64,000 nt of DNA from Terebella lapidaria (lineage: Eukaryota; Annelida; Polychaeta; Terebellida; Terebellidae): the NCBI GenBank assembly GCA_949152475.1, contig OX424555.1, positions 12,604,868 through 12,668,867 of the forward strand, in the 5' to 3' direction. The notes below the pieces were generated by a model. It was not told where the DNA came from. It ran no database searches and saw nothing but the letters and a program-made list of their open reading frames with translations. Below, piece after piece: positions 22,720 to 35,125 of this stretch. A program made the position numbers and the translations under genes. How positions within the stretch are numbered: the stretch's first letter is position 1; each line of letters opens with the position of its first letter.

Positions 22720-23613
22720 AAACAAGAAAATGCAGCAAACTGCGGAAGACAACATTAGAGCTTGAGCACATCATCAGCACCACGACAGCTGAATGTATCT
22801 TACACAACGTTACCCCCCCCCCCCCACCCCCAAAGAAAAATAGTAGCCATAATTTTATCCCCTACATGATTCCAATTCATTTCCGTATACCAGGATGAAA
22901 AACATGGCCTACTTCATCCATATTACTAATAAGTAAACATTTATTTTAAAATCGATCAATGGAACAGATACGCCTGAACCTCATTAAAATATCCTCAATA
23001 CATTGGAAATTATGAGGAATATCTGCATCTGATATCATCAGATATGGCCTAACACATGCCTTTACTGGGCAAATTAAAATACCAGTTAAGACTTCGCAAT
23101 CCAACACAGAACAGAACACCAGCTTAATTGTCATTTCATAAAATACGTCAAATTACGGTAAATGTAGCCGTGGCATCGCAGACAAATCGTTGTGTTTACT
23201 TCATAACGCCAAAAATGTCCACACGCAGATGCCCACATGCATGTATGCATGCACGAATTGCTGAACATAAATTGTGTTCCAAAATACGTGTGATTGTGGC
23301 AAAATTTGCTTTGCATTCTTGGAACGTCAATTTCTATCGGCTCCGCCATTTTGGGACGTTTTTAGATAATTTGAACATTTGACGTAATTTTCTCAAACCT
23401 AGCACATCGATTCATGCCTGATATATCTGTGGAATAGTCAAAGTTTCCCATCAATTCGAGAGATTTTATGTCAAGGACGAAGAAAATCCTCATTTGAAGT
23501 AGGTATCTAAACGTTTACATGCCAAAACGTGCGTCGATAGGTTGGCGTGAAACCTCCATAAAAAAGTCAGCACATAGACATGTAGAAGCCCTCAACGCTC
23601 TAATGTCAAAAAA
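22720..23613. repeat. Dispersed 0.9-kb repeat X, copy 1
   Basis: It begins AACAAGAAAATGCAGCAAAC and ends TCTAATGTCAAAAAA. A second copy at 35126-36024 is collinear throughout, differing by point changes and a few small indels. Unit 2 lacks it at the corresponding site (about 28640), where GAGAAG runs directly into the shared GTCAGCT text. It carries a C-run at 22813-22830 but no conserved open frame, so the family is unknown. Confidence 0.6.
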
Positions 23614-24430
23614 TAGTCAGCTATTGGTTTGACTATCACGATTTTGAAACATGATTATTTATTTAATGAGTCCTCTTTTATTCATATTTCGATGATTCAT
23701 TGATACCTCGACAATAATATGGAAAATAATGCGCATTGCCATCTAGTAAAAATCAGTGTTGTCGTCGTGATATTTTTCACGCATTGAAGAATTCTTGGGT
23801 GAATATTGATTTCAGTATAAATACATTCTTGATATTAGACACTGAACACCGTGTGCTTCATTGTTAAGAGAATCCCATGTATCAGAAGCAAGGACATATT
23901 TCACACACGACGTACTTGATCTATATCCCAACAGCTTCCCCAAAGACCCAACTTCTAAGATCTGTTATCCATTCACTATACTAGGACTCCTTAATCAATA
24001 CAGCTATTCAAAATGAAAGTTTCCGACGTTGTAATTGGTGATAGTGAAGCACCAGAGACCCGGGTGTGAGGTATCGTTGCAGAGGCAATTTGTGTAGGCA
24101 TGTGAGTATGAATTCACAAAGAATTGCAGCCGCCAGTAAACTACTCCTACATGCAATTTAGAGGCAAGTGATATCAGGCATTGTTTACATGATCCGTTCC
24201 GTTCTATCTCAGCATCTGTGCTAAGTTGCACTGCGTGATATCATGAGAACATGATGAATTAATCATTTCAGAACGAAAAACAAATTGAATCAATATTGGA
24301 TATAAGTATTGAAAGAATCGCGAAACTTCAAATCGTTGAAAAACTGCCACATCTACGACCGTTATCTGCCTAGAACCCAGGACTTGCTGAGGGCTATTCT
24401 GTGCTAATCAAATTTATTAGATAACAAAAT

Positions 24431-27400
24431 GCCATTTTCATTTTTTCCAGCCTTGTTCTCCTCCGAGACTTCTGAAGAGTTTTTAAAACTCAAACGATAT
24501 TCTGGCGAGATTATGAGATAGACATCAGGCGCCGTTCGAGAGCGGAATTTTGGATTTCGGGATGTGAATATTTACCTTGAGAGAGTAAAGTTGAGTAATA
24601 TTAGTAAGCAATGGAGCCTGATGTTTCATGTAATCTTTACATGAGTGACCTTGACTTCGACATTGGGTGACCTTGAGTGGTATGTGTAGAGCTAATGCTT
24701 GTAATGAACACAGATGGATTTTTAGATCAAATACAGTTTATTTGGTTTCTATCATGAGAGTATTATGGGTGTAATTGAAAGTACCTCGGACATTTTGACA
24801 TTTAAGCCCTGACTTGAGAACTTGAGAAGAATGTAATAATGTGACTTCAAGAGCTCGAACGCAGCCTTATGTTCACTAGTAAATGTGTAATTTTGGTACC
24901 TCTTTCAATCATCTCGTAATTGATGATATATTCACACTGAACGGTATTTGGAGACAACATTTATCATAAAACTTAGATTATTTTGTTTGAATATAGGAAG
25001 TAATATAATTATTGTACATTTATCGAGGTTACCTGGTCAAACAAAAGATTAATGTGTGCCTCGAAGTGTGCGAGTTGATCTTCGAAAACATTTTTTGAAC
25101 ATACAACATTTTGTGACAAGTCATATGTTCATCTCATGGAAATGTATTTCACATTGTGGATATAGTGGAGACAACGATCGAATTAAATACGAAATACATA
25201 TTTAGCACCAATGTGGGTTCGATACGAGGATCAGAAACCAATTTCAACACACGTGTGTATCTCACATGAGCCTTTTTGCAAACCAATCAGTGTGTGACAC
25301 ACGAATGAGGTCTTTGGACAAGGTAAATATAATGATTAAATGGGTTCTTTCCTTGATGGTATGTTTGATGTAATATTGAGTGGGGAACACATTCATCAGC
25401 ATCCTAAGGTGAGACACGCATGAGCGTCACTGTGCTGGTCCAGGCTATTACGTGTCTTTTGTGAGGTGGGCTTCCATTCACAAAAACACTTTACACTCAG
25501 ACTTTCATATGGACCACAAACGGAAGTCTGATGGCAAATCACGCAAAAGTTAGATGTCACGAGAGACATTATAAAATGTCGATAACTGTCGAATTCTTGC
25601 GTGGCGTTTCTGGGAGGTCGGAGTCCTACTATCCCAGGGACAAGTATACAATGTACTAGTACATCTTCCACGTCTATATTGGAATAAGGTGACATATTCA
25701 TTAGAAATTCAGTTGATTTTTACCTAGCAAGTGTGAATATTTTGGGGAAAAAAATAGGTTTCATATATATAAAAAAAATTATTGTGGTCTTACAGTTCAA
25801 AATCTCTGTCTTCTCTGTCGTTCCAATTGATTTTCTTTTTGTTTTCACGAGTTCACCGTTTTAATCGATTTCATGGTGGCGAAGGTCGCTATGAGTGTCG
25901 GGTGTTGTCAAATTGAGTGTCACGCGTCTCATTTGAATGTACCGCACCAGATTACATGTATGAGCAGTTCGCCTCAACGACATGACCATCTTGGAATGGT
26001 TTGTCTAGGAATATAATTCAATAGTATAAGACGTCATACGTACTTCACGAAACGATTCATGTGCAGCACATTATCTGCACTGTGCTGTCAAGCGAGTGTG
26101 TGTTCTTTTCGAACCCACTGTCTATGAATCACACTGGTGCGTGTACTTTATTGTCTCAGGAATCGGGAAAATACCCACCATAAAATGTGAATAGTTTGCT
26201 ATTATCTCCATGAGGTTGTTACTATCGAACTAGTGCATCCGAATGAAATTCAGGAAGCTTTATAAATACCTTTAATGAACCATCGAATTCAACCGTTTTA
26301 AATGTCCATTGTGTCTGTACAGTGGGAAATCCAATGGGCCTGTTGAGGCGTGGATCCTTGGGGCAGATATTATTACGGTTGATGCAGTAAATGACAATCA
26401 TGGTTCAGTACCGGCATCCAACGAATGTCGATATATATCGCACATTTATTTTGACATCAAACATGAACATTCCATGGTCCATACAAATTACCGAAATTAC
26501 TAGTAGTTTGAGTGATGTTTGATATCCCAGTGGCCCTTGTACATGTAGTTACGAGACGGAGAATATGATTACAAATATGAAAAAAACTGATTCATAAAGA
26601 ATTTTCATATACTGCATTATATAACCAATATTGGAGGCTGATATAATTCTATATAAAATGGATTGCAAGTTTTCGCCGTGTCTAGGATTTCAAATACCAT
26701 AAAGCTCAGAGATATATGAAAGTTATTCATCAATTTCAAATTTCATACGAATGGAATGTGTTTAAGAAGGCGCCTTGTGCGCATTCGACGAGAAACATGT
26801 TTCTCTACATGAGAAAAAAATTAGCCCAAGGGTTGAAAAAGGTTACCGGAGAGATTTATTTTGTCCAACTACGACTGTAAATGACAATCATTGATCAGTA
26901 CCGGCATTCAACGAATGTCGATATATCGCACATTTTTTAATGGAGTATAATTGCCTAATTGGCGTATCGATCAAATTTTCTTTGGAGACCCCAGAAGATG
27001 TTTTGTCAGTGGACGTAGCGGACGCGATGTGACTGTGCGCCAAGACCATTGCCCTCAACACACACGCCTGGGACAGGTCGAAAGCTCTCTCGTGTTGCAA
27101 TTCATGATTAAGTTATGTATTTGTATCGTGTGCATGCATATTAATTATTCATGGGTGAAGACAACAATGGAAATCCGAGACCTACTAGCTGCGCGTTATT
27201 GCATAACTTTGGTTGTGATGTTGCTTGTGGAAGTTGTGATGTCATGTCAACTTTTTTTATATTCCTTTATACTTTACTTCTTCAGGGCAATACACCCACG
27301 GTACTTACAAATGTAGTTCAAAGAGGGCAGGTAATTATATTTCTATGGGAATCAACAACAGTTAGGTTACCAGATCTATGGTCCGATAACCTATTGTCGT

Positions 27401-30015
27401 GGTATTGTGTCCATCGTCTATCCGTCGTCCACATATTTATCTTTAAAGTTTACGGTCGAATCTTTCTAAAATTTTGCACAAAAGTAATTTTCGCATTTTT
27501 CAAAAGGTAGCGATCTTGGACGAAAAAAGCTCAAGTTTAGACTTTGACTTTGACTTTTTCTTGAAAACTATCTGATCAGTTTTGATTTTTTTTTTCAAAA
27601 CGTGCTATTTGGGTGTATGAATGTAGAGTGCATTGAATCACTCAAAAAGCCCAAAGTCTAAGCTCAAAAGGCCCCAAAAGGCCCACAATTCAGTTTTTGG
27701 CTGTTTTCTCGAAAACTGGCTCATCAGTCTTAGGACTTTTTAAAAAAAACATGCCAATTGGCAGTGCCTGATATTGTGTATGGAGACAGAGTGTCTTGAA
27801 TCAGTTGAATTGCCCAAAATCTAGGCTCAAAAGGCCCTAAATTCAGTTTTTGGCTGTTCTCAAAAACTATCTGATCAGTGTTTAGATTTTTGTTGTCCTT
27901 GACATTGTGTATGTCCTTGATAATGTGAACTTGTGTGATTTGGCCTCTGGGGCTAAAATGCTGGAGCCTAGACTAGAGCTTAGAATTGTGTTATAAGCTT
28001 ATAGAATTGTGTTATAAGCTAGATTTGTGTTATAAGCCTACTCAGTCATAATCCCTCAGATGGTAACCTCGCACCATTGGCTTATCAGTTATATATATTT
28101 TTGTTATATATATGGCACATCTTTGGTGACCTTGAATTTGACCTCAGGTGACCAGCTGAGTGCTGAATGTCTGACGTGACATATGTAAATCGGTGTCTGG
28201 GGCTCAAATGCTTTAGCTTAGAGTTTAGGATTGTGTTATAAGCTTATAAGAAGTTTCGTATACGACCTTAAACACTAAAGTTTAAGGACATGTCTGACTT
28301 GAAATGTGTGAATTGGCCTGTAGGTAGAGCTTATGTTTGTATTATGGACATATAGAAAGTCATATGCAGCAAACATAATGGAGACATTGCGGTTCACAAA
28401 AATGACCTTGATCGGAATAAATCTCAAGGTTTGACGTATGTCACCTGCAATGCTTAAGACCAAAGTATCCGGTATCCTATTTTAGCCCTTTGGTTATTTA
28501 TTTTTAAGAATTATCACCAGGTGCCATATGACACTTGACTGTTCATACGACTGGTGATTCTACAAACATTATACCATCTAACAAAACAGTAGAATAATAA
28601 CTAGAGATATATGCGGTGGTGTAATTATTTTTCAGAGAAGACAAAGATGGTCAGCTGTTGTTTTGAATATCACGTTTTGGAATTTATTCATTTAATGAGT
28701 AGACGTGGAATCAATACCCAGTACTAAGTATTCCAAGCAAACAAAACAGGGTCCGTTATCCAATCTCATAATCCGGGGACAGAAAGTCATATCAGGCATA
28801 TGAAGTGAGAGAAAACAAAATGACAGGGAAACTCATGAACCCCCCAAAATGGCCATTAGGAGGTGAAATCAGGTATTCCAGAAAGAGTGAGCATTTCCTG
28901 CCCCACTAGTGGCACCCGTCATGAATTCCCCAAAATTAACATGAAAATAGATCTAGTTGCATGGCAGAAATGGATTTGGTGTATTTATCAACCAGATCAT
29001 GATGACGTCCATAGAATTCCTTAAACGACATATCCTTGTCGCAGCAGTTTAGAGACTAGCTGGGCACTTCGATAGACAAAGTCCTCATATTTGCAACTAG
29101 CTCTGGAATAGCGTATAAGTTGAGAAACAAACACACAATATATGCCGGTGACATAGGAATGTTGCTGCTTAGAAAAAGGAAATTGACTGTGGAAAAATTG
29201 AAATCATCACGTTTGTCATATAATCTAGTTGACAGGTTAGTTCCTCTTTCATTCATATTCTGATGATTCATTGATACCTCGACAATAATTTTCTGGAATA
29301 AAATGCGCATTGCCACCTTGTAAGAATCAATGTTGTCGTCGTGAAAATTTTCACCCATGGAAGAATTCATGGGTGAATATTGATTTCAGTATAAATAGCA
29401 TTCTTGATATTAGACACTGAACACCGTGTACTTTATTGTTAAGAGAATCAAAAGTATCAAAAGCAAGACATATTTCACACATGACGTACTTGATCTATAT
29501 CCCAACAGCTTCCCCATTATCCCAACTTCTAAGATGTGTTATCCATTTACTCCACTAGGACTCCTTAATCAATACAGCTCTTTTAAAATGATAGTTTCCG
29601 ACGTTAAAATTGGTGATGGTGAAGCATCACAAACCAGGGTGTCTAACGATGTGAGTAATTGTTCAAGGCATAGACAATTTGTGTAGGCATGTGAGTAGGC
29701 ATGTGAGTTCACAAAGTATTGCAGTAAACTACCTCTACATGCAATTTAGGAAAATGGAATACTAGGCATTTTTTCACATGATCCGTTGTATTCTATCTCA
29801 GCATCATATGCTGCCTAAGTTGCACGACGCGATATCATGAACACATGATGAATTAATCAAAACGAAAAAATTAATTGAATTAATATTGGATAAAAATATT
29901 GAAAGAATCGAGAAATTTCAAATTGTTAAAAAAAACTTCTACATCTACGACCGTTTTCTGCCTAGAACCCAGAACTTGCTGAGGACTATTCTGTGCTAAT
30001 CGAATTTAGTCAGTA
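24431..30015. repeat. Tandem segmental duplication, unit 2
   Basis: Direct copy of unit 1 that starts where unit 1 ends. It is shorter because it lacks the insertions noted in unit 1. Its own private insertion is the retroelement fossil 28695-29245. The open frames 25396-25701, 26951-27316 and 29426-29686 are not preserved in unit 1. No gene is supported. The last part, 29247-30015, corresponds to 23680-24430. Confidence 0.78.
28695..29245 (-). mobile_element. Retroelement fossil, C-terminal coding fragment (copy 2)
   Basis: The minus strand includes STRLYDKRDDFNF and NFLFLSSNIPMSPAY, text that I associate with the segment following the polymerase in an RT-bearing retroelement common in marine invertebrates. 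It aligns with the piece at 7260-7680. It interrupts unit 2 where unit 1 is continuous (about 23676), so it inserted after the segmental duplication or was lost from unit 1. It is broken. Confidence 0.5.
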
Positions 30016-31155
30016 ACAAAATGCTGGCGATCAACGATTGACTGATATGACTGAAAAACATGATCATAGGTTTCAGTACAATTGTTGAAACCCACTATGG
30101 TGTTTTGTGGATACCAAATGTTTTAGTTTAGAACAATATTATATGAGAGCAATGCAATCATGTTCCATCTTTGTTCCTTTGATAACTCTTTTTAGATTCA
30201 CTGGCGTATACATGTTCACCTGTCCGACTCATTTCATAACTACACTTCAGAACGAAGGTTCTAACCAACTTCAAAACAGGTTACGTATTTGGGATCCTTT
30301 TATCCAACTACCCTATAATGTAGAAACCATTTTGCCTTCAAACACAACAACACACACCAAAATCATAGCTATACTATTTTACAAAGAAAAACATCCAAAA
30401 CCATAGATCAACCAGTCACCACATACCAAACACCGAAACTAGGCCTACTGTACATATACATTATGGAGTATATCTTTTTTTTTCGGTGTGTTCTCGCAGC
30501 TGTAAATACATGTACATCAAACCATAGACATATTTTCTTCTACGTCTATTATCTACACATATTCTCGGTTCAGCAATCGACTGAGATAATAATTACGGAA
30601 TTTCCTGCAGGCAATTTTCATAAAGTTTCTAATGAGCAAAAAACAAGTTACCGAAAAAAATAGGTCAAAGGATCTTGCAGCTTATCGGTATTAACTTTTT
30701 TCAATCCACAACGCAATTTCATACATATATATGACCACCTACAAATTGACCAGTCAAGTTCAACACATCACCGATTCCCCATACAGTACTTACGTTTTGT
30801 CGTATTGTATAATACATACCTCTCGAAAGATGCAAATGTAATTTTATACATTCATATCGATATGTATCCATGACATTGACTATTCAAGGTCACCAAGGCC
30901 CTAGTTGAACATAAAAAACGATCATTTGTGGGAAAAAGAAACAAGACTAAAAGCGTTTGACAAACATACGTTAACGCAAATGCTGATGAGGTGAAAATGG
31001 AATAAAAAACAAGCCACCTAGAATCGTGGTTTATCGAATATATATTCATAGAATCGTGCGAATATATGATCATACAAATATGCGTACATTGAACACGTTC
31101 CTGGAAAATATGCATATCATCCTATCTAGCATCATAGGATTATGACGCAGCCCAT
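30016..31155. other. Gene-free stretch
   Basis: No gene or repeat is recognised. Open frames at 30107-30663 and 30852-31115 are AT-rich, lack domains and have no splice-bounded structure that I can support. Confidence 0.35.
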
Positions 31156-31157
31156 AG

Positions 31158-31340
31158 AAAACAAATCAATCAATCAATCAATCAATTTATTAGAATGTTA
31201 TAGAACATACAATAATACAACATACAAATACTAGATGTAGATAAATGAAAAGTGGCAGATCAAGACCTGGCGGAGACGTCGCGTAAATATATACACGTTT
31301 GTAACTTTATCTGTGGGAAAATTAAATAATACGAGATGAA
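31158..31340 (-). mobile_element. LINE 3'-end remnant with TTGA tail
   Basis: On the minus strand the segment ends AATAAATTGATTGATTGATT, a polyadenylation-like hexamer running into a TTGA microsatellite. CR1/L2-type LINEs often end in a short microsatellite like this. No coding part is recognisable upstream, and the assignment is tentative. From 31341 to 32230 nothing else is supported. Confidence 0.4.
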
Positions 31341-32230
31341 GGAGGTTCCTAATCCAAACAACTCCGGAAAATAGGTGCATGACAAAAGGCGACAGGTTGC
31401 CAACTAATTATTCTTGAAAAAATTAAATTCGAGACTCCCGCGAACATAATCATATTCAATTCATGACCTGCCCCAGAATGGGCTTATTGCTAGATGCATC
31501 GAAAAATGATGAAGCCGATCGACAAACGTTAAGACTTTAATGTATTTTCACCATTGTGACCTCCTCTTGTGACATTAGATATCATTAAATACGTGCATGA
31601 CCAGGTTGTGGACTGTCACTGTGTGTTTCACAATTAACTCCGACATTCGATATGTCAGCGTATAAGCTGTTAGGGTATCTTCTCGCCAGTAATTCGCTGT
31701 TGATTGATATCGAAGCTGTCGAGCCAAGGTTATGAGAATCCAAGTCTCACATTGATATTGTCGTAGTTGACTAAATTGATGTCAATAATGTCGATCAACG
31801 ATTATTAAATGCCGCCGTATGACATTACATCATTGGAAAGACTCATGATATATTCCGACCCTTTTTCGGAATAAACTCAATCATAAACTCTGACTGATTC
31901 GCTCAGAGTAATATTTTTGAATACAAAACTCATGTAATATTAGTTTAGAATGAAAATATTTCAAAAAGCTGATAAAAAAAACGCTGATTAATGTGATCAA
32001 ATGACCAAAAGTTTACCATACCATACCGCGAGAACGGTGTTTTTTTCCTTCCATCTTAACAATATAGTTTTTCTTCATAAATGTTTCATGAATAAGTACT
32101 TTTCTTGAATAACTTTCTTAATTACATGTGACACAAATACATGTATTTGGCTCCATGAAGAAAATATTTGCTTTGAGAAGCATAAGTCGCTCCATTAAAA
32201 AAAAAACATTAGCGGAGTGAATATGCAATT

Positions 32231-32644
32231 ATATCGCGCAATAGATTAACCAATCATGGACAGTGTTTTATGACGCGATCAAAATATATTTATATCGCGC
32301 GTTAATTCAACCATCCATACACCGTCTCTTCATGCGCGACACATTTAAAGATAATTATTGCGCGCATTAAATCAGCAATTGTATCGCGCAGTACACCAGC
32401 CAATCATGTAAGGTGTTTTATGTCACGGTACAATTTGATTTAGATCGCGGAATAAATCATCCAATAACAACCTGTGATTTCATGCCCGCAATAAATATCA
32501 TTTTAAAAATGCATCGCGCATTGAAAGACAGGTTATGAATGGTTGACATATAGCGCGACATAAATATATTTAGATCGCGATATAACGCCTCACCTGATTG
32601 GCTGATTTACTGCGCGACATAATTCCTTATTTATCGCGCGCAAC
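32231..32644. repeat. Array of TATCGCGC motifs in direct and inverted orientation
   Basis: Twelve GCGC/CGCG-containing blocks (TATCGCGC, GATCGCG, TGCGCGACA) occur in about 415 bp of otherwise AT-rich DNA, with a loose period near 65 bp. Several units share a CCAATCATG or ATTGGCTGATTTA segment. TTTACTGCGCGACATAA is the reverse complement of another unit, so inverted pairs exist. There is no coding potential. It could be a degenerate transposon core or a regulatory array. Confidence 0.5.
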
Positions 32645-33164
32645 AAACTTTACTTCTGACCAGTTTGGCCAACCATAAATCTGTGCGTTTTCAGCCAATT
32701 TATTTCGGCTACTAGATATTTGGGCCAAGTATTTGGGCATACGATTTGGACCTTGCAAGGTATTCCAAGGCTTCCTGATATATACACGAGATAAACACTT
32801 TCCTAATGTCATGCATATGTGAAATTAGAGACAAAATTACTGGATAGGCCCATATTTCGAGCAAAGTGCCAGAAAGGGAAGTTTTTTTACTTTTTTGGCA
32901 TTTTGGGTCTACATTTCGAGCAAGCCAAGGCATTTCATCTTTATACACCTTAAAGATGGCCTGAACGGTCATGCTTGTGCGAAAGTAAGGAAAAGTTATT
33001 CGACAGATTTTTATAAAACGGCCGTCAACTCTAAAAAAAAACGCGATTTTGAAGAAAAAAATGCGAAACCAGACAACGGATGTACATGTATATGTATTAT
33101 ACATGTTTTTCGGTGATACTGAAGTTGAACTCTTTTAGTGTTTGAATTCAAGTCTACACAATGA
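32645..33164. other. Gene-free stretch
   Basis: Overlapping open frames on both strands (for example 32712-33104) have no domain signature. Nothing is annotated. Confidence 0.35.
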
Positions 33165-33775
33165 TTTTTCTAACTTGTTTACAACGGTATTGCAAGACAT
33201 ATTTTTTTCTAAGCCAAATGGTATCATTCTATAAATTGGCGTACTTCACATGGAAGTCAAACGGCAGGTTGTTTACCGAATTTCATACTTATATTGCACG
33301 AGGGTCAAGCGAACCTGAATTATTCGGAGGAATATTGGCACCCCTGCATTATCGGGAGTGGGGGCGTGAAATCTTTGGAGGAAAACGTGACAGCAGTTTG
33401 CTAAACAGCCGAAAATCACTCGCCGAATAAATTCGGGTTCGCTTGACCCCCGTGTATTGCAATAATTGAAGAAGTTGGCAAGCCACCCCAATGTTAAATT
33501 TCAGCCCAAAACACGATCTCGAAAATCAGAGCATATTTGAGGATTTGGTCTTGTTTACATCATAGACTCTGTTGTAGGTCTATGTTCACATCAACAAGGA
33601 TTCGAAGTATTACTGTAATTCTGGATCAGAAGACATACTGGGGTGTATTTTACACAAACATGTTGATTTCGAAAGATTGCACCGCTACTAAACCGAGCTA
33701 AATGCACAAAACCGTTACGGACCCAGAGAAAGTCAACGACGGGGCTAAATTTAGCATCGCACAAATATCAGCAAA
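33165..33775. mobile_element. MITE of the ACTCGCTTACAC family, interrupted by a smaller MITE
   Basis: Text such as CCAAATGGTATCATTCTATA, GTCAAACGGCA, GTTAAATTTCAGCCCAAAAC and GATTTCGAAAGATTGCACCG matches 61669-62200 in order. The element is split at TATTG by the insertion 33297-33454. It is non-coding. Confidence 0.6.
33297..33454. mobile_element. 158-bp MITE with CACG ends and TATTG target duplication
   Basis: The left end CACGAGGGTCAAGCGAACC and the right end GGTTCGCTTGACCCCCGTG are inverted repeats with one mismatch. TATTG stands on both sides (33292-33296 and 33455-33459). The sister element at 61669-62200 has an uninterrupted CTATTGCAAAA at this point, which gives the empty site. A 5-bp duplication and CAC ends are known for Transib, but the family is not certain. 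Confidence 0.75.
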
Positions 33776-33939
33776 AACCAGTGTAAATGGCTAAATTAAA
33801 TGTGAAGATTGACAACTGGATACAAGTTCATGTTTTTATAATGTATAACCCGAGAAAACCTCCATCTGAACAAATGAGCGATTAAAGCTACACAATTATT
33901 TGTTGTGGCATTCATCAGGAAGTGACGAGGCCTACGTTT

Positions 33940-34390
33940 AAACTGGGTATAATGGTCGACCATTATAACCATTATAATATAATGGTCGACCCTAATACCC
34001 CATGTGCCAGTTCTCACATGGCATTTTTCCAAGCACTGTGTGATATCACTTACATTTCACTTTCACATCATCCATTTCACATACTAATTACTCACCGATA
34101 TTGGCAAATCGTATACTCACCGTAACCATGCGGAAGCCACATGCTTTTGTTTATTACATGTGACCTAATTACCGGTATGCTAATTTGATTTGTACGGCTC
34201 CGGTCCTGGTCGTGCAACATTATCATAATGCACGCTGACTGATTGTAACTATTCGTGCAAATATACCCAAGTAGATGCATTATGATCGAGACCATTCTTT
34301 CTTTATACCCAAGTAGGCTCAATGCATTATGATTGTAATTATTCATGTATATTACCCAAATGAATACAATGAGCAGATGTACCCATCCCT
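33940..34390. repeat. Hairpin-rich ACCC/GGGT region with a 20-bp perfect palindrome
   Basis: TATAATGGTCGACCATTATA (33948-33967) is a perfect palindrome inside a larger GGGTAT...ATACCC stem (33945-34000). Downstream, ATACCCAAGTAG plus TGCATTATGAT recurs at least twice (34262 and 34306). The style matches 2290-2850 and 3720-4060. No gene is present. Confidence 0.4.
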
Positions 34391-34399
34391 ATCCTGACT

Positions 34400-35113
34400 T
34401 TTTTTTTATCACTTTTCACATGTAATCAATCAACTTTAAATCGAACATGTTATTTTTTCTCCAGCATAATTTACACATTTTACACAGTTTAAAATATTCA
34501 TCATTGAATTGCTATTTCCATGAAATGAAATTAATATTTTGTTTAACTTCTATCCAATTTACTCTGTTGGTGGTTACATTGTCACATTTTCATCAATATA
34601 TGCCTCATTGTTGACCAACAGTGTACACACTACATTCACACTTTTCCATTTAATTTGTTCTGAATTGTGACACCTTAGCCTGATAATATTACATACTACG
34701 TAGCGTAATCTTAAAATGTCTTTCCATAGCAAGATGGATACAGTCGGTTGGAATACATAAAAAGGCGTCAAAAAGCGTTCATCGAATTAGTAACTTGAAA
34801 GAAAATACCAGAAAGATCACTATCAATCCGACAGCGCCTTCGAATGGTGTCCCATTTGGAGATACACAGCAATACTGGAATTGGCATATTTAATAATTTC
34901 TTGATATTTATTTTCAAATTGCAAGTGTAGCAGAATATTCGTACTTCATACTACAAGTATAGGCATGTTAGTATATATGGTCACAGGAAATCGCAGCCGT
35001 CAGTGAACTACCTATACATATCCACTGAAAGCTGATCCATCCGATCCAATTGTTGTCCAGACATCATACATACACTCGGAGGAATTCAAGCGAAATTAAA
35101 GATGATGTGCAAA
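34400..35113. other. Gene-free stretch
   Basis: AT-rich sequence without recognisable genes or repeats. Confidence 0.35.
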
Positions 35114-35125
35114 AACAGTGAAAAC

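Larger units (their letters stand above)
15985..24430. repeat. Tandem segmental duplication, unit 1
   Basis: From TTCTCCGCCGAGACTTCTGG (about 16018) to the CCCAGGACTTGCTGAGG text near 24380, the sequence runs collinear with unit 2 (24431-30015). Shared anchors include AGCTCGAACGCAGCCTTATG, AGAAGGCGCCTTGTGCGCAT and CCAAGACCATTGCCCTCAAC. Unit 1 is longer because it carries extra insertions listed separately (16472-17533, 17831-18188, 20030-20208, 21050-21232, 22720-23613 and probably 21433-21675). No open frame is preserved between the units over a length that would indicate coding, including the frames at 18255-18635 and 20214-20636. Confidence 0.8.
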
